A stretch of DNA of 54,519 nt from an uncultured Oscillibacter sp. (GTDB taxonomy: Bacteria > Bacillota > Clostridia > Oscillospirales > Oscillospiraceae), in contig NZ_CAJULS010000003.1 in NCBI RefSeq assembly GCF_910587525.1, positions 1 to 54,519 of the forward strand. The letters are read 5' to 3'. Both the position numbers and the translations under genes were made by a program. Shown here in pieces: positions 16,490 to 22,435 of the stretch (the stretch's first letter is position 1; every line of letters begins with the position of its first letter). The notes below the pieces were generated by a model, which did no database searches, was not told where the DNA came from, and saw only the letters and a list, made by a program, of their open reading frames with translations.

Positions 16490-17545
16490 TTGAAAAATGC
16501 GAAACGGCGCTGGACGGCAGTCCTTCTGGCGGTGACGGTGGGCCTGCTGGCCCTGTGCGCCGCCGCGGTACGTCTGGTGGACCCCTTTTTCCACTACCAC
16601 ACCCCGGACCCGGAGGGAGAGGTCTGGTTTGACCAGCGGGCCCAGGGGGCGGGACTGCTGCGGAGCCAGGAGTATGAGACCATTTTACTGGGCTCGTCTC
16701 TGGCCGCCAACTACCGCCCCTTCTGGTTCGACGTGTTCTATGAGACCTCCACGGTGAAGGTCACCTTCCCCAACGGAGGCTTCCGGGAGTTCGGCCAGGC
16801 TCTGGACTATGCCAACACCTGTCAGGATGTGAAACGGGTCATCTTCGGTTTGGACCCCAACCTCCTCTCCCGCAGCCCGGCGGAGGAGCCGGACCAGCTG
16901 CCGGGGTATCTCTATGACGGCAATCCCTGGAACGACGGACAGTACCTTTTGAACAAGGACGCCCTGCTGCGCTCGGCCTACACTGTGCTGAAAAAAGTCC
17001 AGGGGGAGACCCAGACGCTTCAGGACGCCTTTGTGTGGGACGGGAACGTGTCCTTCAACCGTGAGGAGGCCCTGGGGGGCTATGGCCGGCCGGAGCGCCG
17101 GGAGGCGGCAAAGCCGGCGGACTGGTTCCGGGAGAACTACGTGGTCAACCTGCGGGAGGTGACCGGCTGGCTGGAAAAGTATCCGGATACGGAGTTTATC
17201 TTCTATTTCTCGCCGTACAGCATTCTCTTCTGGGATAAGACGGACCGCCTTGGGGAGACGGCGGCGGTGTTCGCCATGCTGGACGAGGTGACAGAGACCC
17301 TGCTGGGCTATGGCAACGCGGAGCTGCAATTTTTCATGGATGATCTGGAGGTCATCACCAATCTGGACAACTACGCAGATCACATCCATGTGGCGGGGCG
17401 GGTCACTTATCAGATGTCCAAGGCCATGAATACGGGGGAGTACCGCCTGACGGCGGAAAGCCGCCGGCAGAGGCTGGACGCGCTGCGGAAGTTTGTGGTA
17501 AACTATGATTATGAGGGCATCTTTGCCCCCGGTGAGGGGGAGTGA
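16490..17545 (+). CDS. SGNH-like membrane-anchored partner of MBOAT
   Basis: A 351-residue protein with one N-terminal membrane segment (about residues 9-28) and an extracytoplasmic domain. LLGSSLAANY (G68-S69-S70) resembles the SGNH block I serine motif, and D297-H298-I-H300 matches the D-x-x-H block V, so an esterase/acyltransferase fold is likely. It starts with TTG at 16490, preceded by AGGAGGG. Together with the MBOAT gene it suggests O-acylation of a wall or surface polymer (inference). Confidence 0.75.
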   Translation: MKNAKRRWTAVLLAVTVGLLALCAAAVRLVDPFFHYHTPDPEGEVWFDQRAQGAGLLRSQEYETILLGSSLAANYRPFWFDVFYETSTVKVTFPNGGFREFGQALDYANTCQDVKRVIFGLDPNLLSRSPAEEPDQLPGYLYDGNPWNDGQYLLNKDALLRSAYTVLKKVQGETQTLQDAFVWDGNVSFNREEALGGYGRPERREAAKPADWFRENYVVNLREVTGWLEKYPDTEFIFYFSPYSILFWDKTDRLGETAAVFAMLDEVTETLLGYGNAELQFFMDDLEVITNLDNYADHIHVAGRVTYQMSKAMNTGEYRLTAESRRQRLDALRKFVVNYDYEGIFAPGEGE

Positions 17546-17564
17546 CCGCGCCTCAGGCGCGGGG
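17546..17564 (+). other. GC hairpin after the MBOAT operon
   Basis: CCGCGCC-TCA-GGCGCGG directly follows the stop codon at 17545. There is no T run, so it is at best an atypical terminator or an mRNA 3'-end stabiliser. Confidence 0.5.
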
Positions 17565-17606
17565 CGGAAATTATTCTTGCCCTGGCGGGCAGCGCGCGGG
17601 ATTCAG

Positions 17607-17905
17607 CCATGATGATGGCTGGGCAGATGCACCCCCCATTTTCTCTTTTTCTGAGCGCAGAAAAAGAGAAAATCCTCCAGAGGGCCCTCTCGCCGCTTCG
17701 CGGCTCACCTTGGCGGGCCGTATACGGTCCACCGCCAGCTCTTGGCGGCTTTGCCGTTTAGGGATGCGGCGTCCCTCTTGCGGGGAAAAGAGAAAAAGAC
17801 GCTTTTGGCACTCGCGGGAAATTTTCGCTTCAATTGAAGGGCGCCCGGCAGACTTGATGCATGGATGCATGGACTTCTTTCTCTTCCCGAGCTTCGCGCA
17901 TAGCG
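17607..17905 (-). repeat. Structured intergenic repeat, copy C (inverted)
   Basis: On the minus strand this repeats the order of copy B: GCGCGAAGCTCGGGAAGAGA, CTTCAATTGAAG, pyrimidine tract, linker with a CCGTATACGG palindrome (17718-17727), Py/Pu hairpin (17639-17672), ATGGGGGGTGCAT (17627-17639), then an AGCCAT-GATG-ATGGCT hairpin (17607-17622). The linker is about 110 bp, much longer than in B and D, and holds extra small hairpins. It forms the left flank of cassette 2 and most of the 397-bp gap. Confidence 0.8.
17639..17799 (-). other. Possible triple-helix core, copy C
   Basis: The perfect 15-bp hairpin (17639-17653 with 17658-17672) and the third tract at 17786-17799 have the same sequences as in copy B, read on the minus strand, despite the long insertion between them. 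The spacing is relaxed but all 14 triad positions are retained. Confidence 0.45.
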
Positions 17906-17942
17906 GGTTTTGCTTGGGATGGCCTGTACTTCTGCCAGCTTG

Positions 17943-18188
17943 TCAATGGTAGAGCTCTTTTGCCAGCAAAAAGGCTTGGCGGGCCAGGGCCATTCTGCCT
18001 GCGGCGTCAAGTGCGGTCTGCCTTTCTTCGTAATCCCGAAACAGCTTTTTCTGTTCACAGGAAAGGGTTTTATGCAGCGCCTCTATGGCCTCCATCACCC
18101 GTTCCGATTGAATGAAATACTCCCATCCAAGATATTCCCGGTCGTGTTCTTCTAAATTCTCCAACAAAGCAGCAATATAGTCTTCCAT
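17943..18188 (-). CDS. Small uncharacterised protein of cassette 2
   Basis: An 81-residue paralogue of the cassette 1 protein at 196-441, sharing about two thirds of residues by eye. It is helical and charged with no known motif, and has the same DREYLGWEYF and GRMALAR blocks. The start is at 18188, behind a G-rich stretch (GGGGGT). It diverges from an Xre gene through facing, overlapping promoters. Retention of both proteins at full length with mostly conservative changes suggests that the protein is under selection. Function unknown. Confidence 0.75.
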   Translation of the reverse strand: MEDYIAALLENLEEHDREYLGWEYFIQSERVMEAIEALHKTLSCEQKKLFRDYEERQTALDAAGRMALARQAFLLAKELYH

Positions 18189-18211
18189 GAATACCCCCCA
18201 TAAAAACGCAA

Positions 18212-18240
18212 TTGAAAATCTATGTTTATATACTTATAGT
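18212..18240 (+). promoter_or_regulatory. Promoter of the cassette 2 Xre gene
   Basis: TTGAAA at 18212-18217 and TATAGT at 18235-18240 are 17 bp apart. The -10 box overlaps that of the facing promoter. An inverted repeat TATGTT (18221-18226) / AACATA (18241-18246) is centred between the two and is a candidate operator. It is unrelated in sequence to the cassette 1 operator. Confidence 0.6.
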
Positions 18241-18264
18241 AACATATGTATCCACGCCTGTCAA
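18236..18264 (-). promoter_or_regulatory. Promoter of the small cassette 2 gene
   Basis: On the minus strand, TTGACA (18264-18259) and TACTAT (18241-18236) are 17 bp apart, with the palindrome ACATATGT (18242-18249) in the spacer. The geometry is the same as in cassette 1. Confidence 0.6.
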
Positions 18265-18281
18265 TAGAGAGTGAGGACATT

Positions 18282-18491
18282 ATGACATTTCCAGAGCATC
18301 TTTTACTACTGAGAAGATCTCATGGTCTAAAGCAAATGGAGCTTGCGAAAAAAATCGGCCTCAGCTGGAAAGGCTATCAAAATTATGAGCTGGGCCTTCG
18401 GGAGCCTAAATTGTCAACGCTGATTGCGCTGGCGGATTTCTATGGTATTACCATAGACGATTTAGTCTGTCATGACCACCCCAACGAATAA
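18282..18491 (+). CDS. Xre-family HTH regulator of cassette 2
   Basis: A 69-residue single-domain Cro/CI-type repressor, paralogue of the gene at 535. HTH: KQMELAKKIGLSWKGYQNYE, then EPKLSTLIALADFYGITIDDLV. The start at 18282 follows GTGAGG; the longer frame from 18246 would run through the promoter. The recognition-helix region (GLSWKGYQN against GIGWRAYQT) and the operator both differ from cassette 1, so the two regulators probably do not cross-regulate (inference). Confidence 0.85.
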   Translation: MTFPEHLLLLRRSHGLKQMELAKKIGLSWKGYQNYELGLREPKLSTLIALADFYGITIDDLVCHDHPNE

Positions 18492-18523
18492 GGAGTAAAC
18501 GGGAGATATCTCCTTGTATGTGC

Positions 18524-18787
18524 CAGGCCATGCGCGAAGCGCGGGAAGAGATGCCGGAGGCCTTGCGTCCACGCGGTGTCAAACCGCGAATCACCAATCG
18601 GCGTGTAAGGTTCCCGCAAGCACCCAAAGCGCCTCTCTTTTCTCTTCCACCGTGCACGGCGCATTCTCTTTTCTCTGGCAAGACAGAGAAAAGAGAATGG
18701 GGGGTGCATCCCCAAGCCCGCCGGGGTCCGGCGGGCTGTCGTCCCCGGCCCGAGGCCGGACTCCTCCGTCCCGCCCCTGTGGGGCGG
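18524..18787 (+). repeat. Structured intergenic repeat, copy D
   Basis: This fills most of the 357-bp gap before lepA. It has GCGCGAAGCGCGGGAAGAGA (18532-18551), a pyrimidine tract (18634-18646), CCGTGCACGG (18650-18659), a perfect 16-bp hairpin (18662-18699), ATGGGGGGTGCAT (18697-18709), then three GC-rich hairpins with 3-nt loops at 18715-18737, 18745-18759 and 18771-18787. The order matches copy B, but the stem sequences differ. Confidence 0.8.
18634..18699 (+). other. Possible triple-helix core, copy D
   Basis: Hairpin arms at 18662-18677 and 18684-18699 pair perfectly around GCAAGA. The tract TCTCTTTTCTCTT (18634-18646) matches the purine arm AGAGAAAAGAGAA (18685-18697) in parallel over 13 positions. 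All three strands differ from copies B and C but stay mutually compatible. Confidence 0.5.
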
Positions 18788-18811
18788 ATTCCGCAGGAAT
18801 ACTATTTCCCC

Positions 18812-18830
18812 TGATACCCGCCGGGTATCA
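18812..18830 (+). promoter_or_regulatory. Stem-loop next to the lepA ribosome binding site
   Basis: TGATACCC-GCC-GGGTATCA is a perfect 8-bp stem ending a few bases before AAAGGAGGT. It could mask or present the site, or simply insulate lepA from the upstream structured repeat. Confidence 0.5.
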
Positions 18831-18848
18831 AAAAGGAGGTCTTTTGAT

Positions 18849-20654
18849 ATGGAAAAACAATCCAATATCCGAAATTTCAGCATCATCGCCCACATTGACC
18901 ACGGCAAATCCACCCTGGCGGACCGCCTGCTGGAAAAATGTGACGCAGTCTCCCAGCGGGAGATGGAATCCCAGCTCCTGGACAACATGGACCTGGAAAA
19001 GGAGCGGGGTATCACCATCAAGGCCCGGGCCGTCCGGCTGAATTACACCGCCGCCGATGGGGAAGTCTACGAGCTGAACCTCATCGATACCCCGGGTCAC
19101 GTGGACTTTAACTACGAGGTCTCCCGGTCCCTGGCCGCCTGCGAGGGGGCGGTGCTGGTGGTGGATTCCACCCAGGGCGTGGAGGCCCAGACCCTGGCCA
19201 ATACCTACCTTGCCATGGAGCACGACCTGGAGATCCTCCCCGTTTTTAACAAGATCGACCTGCCCGCCGCCGACCCCGCCAAGGCCAAGCAGGAGGTAGA
19301 GGACATCATCGGCCTGCCCGCCCTGGATGCGCCGGAGATCTCCGCCAAGATGGGCGTCAATATCGACGCCGTGCTGGAGGACATCGTGAAAAACGTTCCG
19401 CCTCCCTCCGGAGATGTGAACGCGCCCCTAAAGGCCCTGATTTTCGACAGCCAGTACGACAGCTACCGGGGCGTCATCGTCTATATGCGCATTATGGAGG
19501 GCAGTGTCCGCACAGGCCAGACGGTGAAGATGATGGCCTCCGGCGCCAGCTACAGCATCGTGGAGTGCGGACACCTGCTGCCCCTGGGCCTGGAGCCCTG
19601 CGAAAAGCTGGAGGCCGGAGAGGTGGGCTACTTCACCGCCTCCATCAAAAATGTGAAGGACACCCGGGTGGGCGACACCGTGACAGATGCCGCCGCCCCC
19701 GCGGCGGAGGCGTTGCCGGGTTACCGCCCCGTTCAGCCCATGGTCTACTGCGGTATCTACACCGAGGACGGCTCCAAGTATCCCGACCTCCGGGACGCTC
19801 TGGAGAAGCTCCAGCTCAACGACGCCTCCCTTTCCTTTGAACCGGAGTCCTCCGTGGCCTTGGGCTTCGGTTTCCGGTGCGGTTTTCTGGGGATGCTCCA
19901 CATGGAGGTCATTCAGGAGCGGCTGGAGCGGGAGTTTGACCTGGACCTGGTCACCACCCTTCCCTCGGTTATCTACAACGTCTACAAGTCCGACGGCTCC
20001 ATGGTGGCGGTGGACAATCCCCACAACTATCCGGACCCCTCTGCCATTGAACACGCGGAGGAGCCCTATGTGAAGGTCTCCATTATCTCCCCCAACGAAT
20101 ATGTGGGCAATATCATGCCGTTGTGCCAGGAGCGCCGGGGAGAGTTCAAGGACATGCAGTACCTGGACACCAACCTGGTGGAGCTCCACTATCAGATGCC
20201 TTTAAACGAGATCATCTACGACTTCTTCGATACCCTCAAAGCCAATACCCGGGGATACGCCTCCCTGGATTACGAGCTCTCGGGCTACCGGCCCAGTGAG
20301 CTTGTGAAGGTGGATCTGCTCTTAAACGGTGACCAGGTGGACGCTCTCAGCTTCATTGCCCACAAGGACAAGGCCTATCCCCGGGCCCGGAAGCTCTGTG
20401 AGAAGCTCAAGGAGAACATCCCCCGTCAACTTTTCGAGGTGCCGGTCCAGGCGGCCATCGGCGGCCGGGTCATCGCCCGGGAGACGGTGAAGGCCATGCG
20501 CAAGGACGTGTTGGCCAAGTGTTACGGCGGCGACATCACCCGGAAGAAAAAGCTGCTGGAAAAGCAGAAGGAGGGCAAGAAAAAAATGCGCTCCCTGGGG
20601 TCCGTACAGATTCCAACAGAGGCATTTCTGGCCGTTCTCAAGCTGGACGAGTAA
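18849..20654 (+). CDS. lepA: Elongation factor 4 (LepA)
   Basis: A 601-residue translational GTPase of normal length. G1 is AHIDHGKST (residues 14-22), G3 DTPGH, G4 NKID. The LepA-specific C-terminus is complete, with the ARKLCEKLKENIPRQLFEVP region and the final MRSLGSVQIPTEAFLAVLKLDE region (about residues 580-601). It back-translocates or remodels stalled ribosomes. It starts at 18849 behind AAAGGAGGTC. Confidence 0.97.
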   Translation: MEKQSNIRNFSIIAHIDHGKSTLADRLLEKCDAVSQREMESQLLDNMDLEKERGITIKARAVRLNYTAADGEVYELNLIDTPGHVDFNYEVSRSLAACEGAVLVVDSTQGVEAQTLANTYLAMEHDLEILPVFNKIDLPAADPAKAKQEVEDIIGLPALDAPEISAKMGVNIDAVLEDIVKNVPPPSGDVNAPLKALIFDSQYDSYRGVIVYMRIMEGSVRTGQTVKMMASGASYSIVECGHLLPLGLEPCEKLEAGEVGYFTASIKNVKDTRVGDTVTDAAAPAAEALPGYRPVQPMVYCGIYTEDGSKYPDLRDALEKLQLNDASLSFEPESSVALGFGFRCGFLGMLHMEVIQERLEREFDLDLVTTLPSVIYNVYKSDGSMVAVDNPHNYPDPSAIEHAEEPYVKVSIISPNEYVGNIMPLCQERRGEFKDMQYLDTNLVELHYQMPLNEIIYDFFDTLKANTRGYASLDYELSGYRPSELVKVDLLLNGDQVDALSFIAHKDKAYPRARKLCEKLKENIPRQLFEVPVQAAIGGRVIARETVKAMRKDVLAKCYGGDITRKKKLLEKQKEGKKKMRSLGSVQIPTEAFLAVLKLDE

Positions 20655-20665
20655 TCATTTTAGGG

Positions 20666-20685
20666 CCGCCCTTTTCAAAGGGCGG
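20666..20685 (+). other. Hairpin after lepA
   Basis: CCGCCCTTT-TC-AAAGGGCGG, 11 bp after the stop. A second small stem (GGGGC-AAA-GCCCC) follows near 20696. There is no T run; this may be an atypical terminator or a 3'-end stabiliser. Confidence 0.5.
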
Positions 20686-20784
20686 TGGGGGTGCGGGGGC
20701 AAAGCCCCTGCGGTTTCGAGCAGGGCGGAAAAACGCACAGCCGAAGCCGCGCCGGATATTCCCCCAATTTCAACAGGTTGTAAG

Positions 20785-20827
20785 AAACTCCGTGGAAGGT
20801 TTGAACATGGGACCTTCCACGGAGTTT
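20785..20827. terminator. Bidirectional terminator between lepA and the lipoprotein gene
   Basis: A perfect 16-bp stem (20785-20800 with 20812-20827) with an 11-nt loop. Both ends are A/T (AAACTCC...GGAGTTT), so it can work for the two convergent genes. Confidence 0.75.
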
Positions 20828-20870
20828 CCTTGACAGTAAATTTTCAAAAGGGAACATGCGTCTTAGGCTT

Positions 20871-22337
20871 TTATTCCTCCGCCTCCCAGGTTTTCCCCCA
20901 GTCCCGGGAGATCAGCCGGCAGTATTCCGTCCCATCGCCGGCGCCCCGGCGGAGGCTGATGGAAATCTCATCTCCGGAATGGGAGATGCTGTACGCCTGC
21001 CACCCATCCGGACTGTCCAGCGGGGAGAAGACCGCCCGCTCCCAGCTCTCCCCGCCGTCCCGGGTGGCGAACACGGGCACGCCGTCGAACCGCTCGATTC
21101 CCACCACGGCGTGGAGATTGTCAAAAAAGCCTGCCGCGCAGGGATACCGTCCCGCCTCCTCCAGCTTTGCCGCCTCCTGCCAGGTGGCACCGCCGTCATG
21201 GGTGCGGTAGACGTAATTGTCGGCGTTGGCTCCCACGCCGTGGCTGATGGACACCACCATCCACCCGTCCCGGACGGAGACCATCTCCATGAAGAGGTGG
21301 CTTGGCTCGATTCCCGTCCAGGTCTCCGTCTCGTTCCGCCCGGCCAGATCCTGCCCCGCCCATTCCCGGGGCGCAGGTACGGCGGGACCCAGAACGGTCC
21401 AGGGCCCCTCCGGCTCACCCTCCGGCACAATGTCCCGGCAGGCAGGAGCTCCGTTAATCAGGGTATACCGCTTTCCCGCCCAGGCCTCCAGGGGGATCAG
21501 ATTTTCGGGGACATACAGCGTCAGCGAGTCCTCCGTCAGACGGAGATACCCCTCGATGTGCGTCTTCGGCCCGGGCTCGTTGATGACCGTCCAGCCTCCC
21601 GCCAGGATGCTCACTGGAAGCCCCTCCGCCCCCCAGCTCTTCAGGTCCCCTGCTGGCAGACCCAGGATGGGGAGATGGTCTGCCAGCAGGGACATCATCT
21701 CCACCTGGTACACGGTACTCTCCCGCAAAAAGGCGCAGGTGACGAACTGACCGCCGTGGTAATTCCAGAGCAGCTCCCTCACCCCGTCGCCGTCCACGTC
21801 CTGTTCCAGCACATCATTGGAGCAGTCCATCAGCAGGCGGGGCACGCCGGTTTCGTCAAAGACGTAGTAGTCGTAAGCGGTGTAGGCCATGCCCCGGGGA
21901 GCTTCAATACAAAAGCCGTTTTTCCCCAGCACATGGGAAAAGGCTGTCACGTCGTATCCTTGCTCATACCCGCTGGTCTCGGCGGCAAACCGCAGGAGCT
22001 TATCCCCCTGGTGGATGGCCCAGTATTTTTCGTACCTGTAGTCCGGGTTTGTCAGGCGGTCCGGGTGCCAATAGCATACCACCCGGGTGCCCCCCGGCAG
22101 CGTTTTATCACACAGCACCTCTCCCATGGTCTCCAGCCCCGCCGTGTCCGGTTCCATGGAGACCCAGGGCTCATAGGGCTCCAGATCCGCCAACGGGACG
22201 GTGAGCGCCGCCGCGTATTCCACGGTGTCGGGCTCCGCCGGAGCGTTGTCCGGCAGCGGGACTTCCGGCGCTTCCACCGGGGCGGCGCACCCGGCCAGCA
22301 GCAGCGCACAGCAGAGCAAAACCAAAAACCGGCTCAT
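20871..22337 (-). CDS. Lipoprotein with Asp-box repeats
   Basis: A 488-residue exported lipoprotein: signal peptide residues 1-16 with lipobox LAGC (C17). The C-terminal third holds three Asp-box/BNR-like repeats, THDGGATW, TRDGGESW and SRDWGKTW, as found in beta-propellers of sialidases and photosystem assembly factors. The middle part has no motif that I know. No catalytic sialidase residues can be assigned, so a binding or scaffold role is as likely as an enzyme. It is convergent with lepA. Confidence 0.8.
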   Translation of the reverse strand: MSRFLVLLCCALLLAGCAAPVEAPEVPLPDNAPAEPDTVEYAAALTVPLADLEPYEPWVSMEPDTAGLETMGEVLCDKTLPGGTRVVCYWHPDRLTNPDYRYEKYWAIHQGDKLLRFAAETSGYEQGYDVTAFSHVLGKNGFCIEAPRGMAYTAYDYYVFDETGVPRLLMDCSNDVLEQDVDGDGVRELLWNYHGGQFVTCAFLRESTVYQVEMMSLLADHLPILGLPAGDLKSWGAEGLPVSILAGGWTVINEPGPKTHIEGYLRLTEDSLTLYVPENLIPLEAWAGKRYTLINGAPACRDIVPEGEPEGPWTVLGPAVPAPREWAGQDLAGRNETETWTGIEPSHLFMEMVSVRDGWMVVSISHGVGANADNYVYRTHDGGATWQEAAKLEEAGRYPCAAGFFDNLHAVVGIERFDGVPVFATRDGGESWERAVFSPLDSPDGWQAYSISHSGDEISISLRRGAGDGTEYCRLISRDWGKTWEAEE

Positions 22338-22359
22338 AAAAATCCCCCCTTTTCCCGCT

Positions 22360-22365
22360 ATTATA
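22360..22365 (-). promoter_or_regulatory. -10 box of the lipoprotein gene
   Basis: A perfect TATAAT on the minus strand, 23 bp before the start codon. No good -35 hexamer is seen at the right spacing. Confidence 0.45.
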
Positions 22366-22435
22366 CACGGAAAAAGGGGAGATTTCTTTACAGGCCGGCA
22401 ACAGGCCGGTTAAAATTCGGTAAAAAACGGTTACA

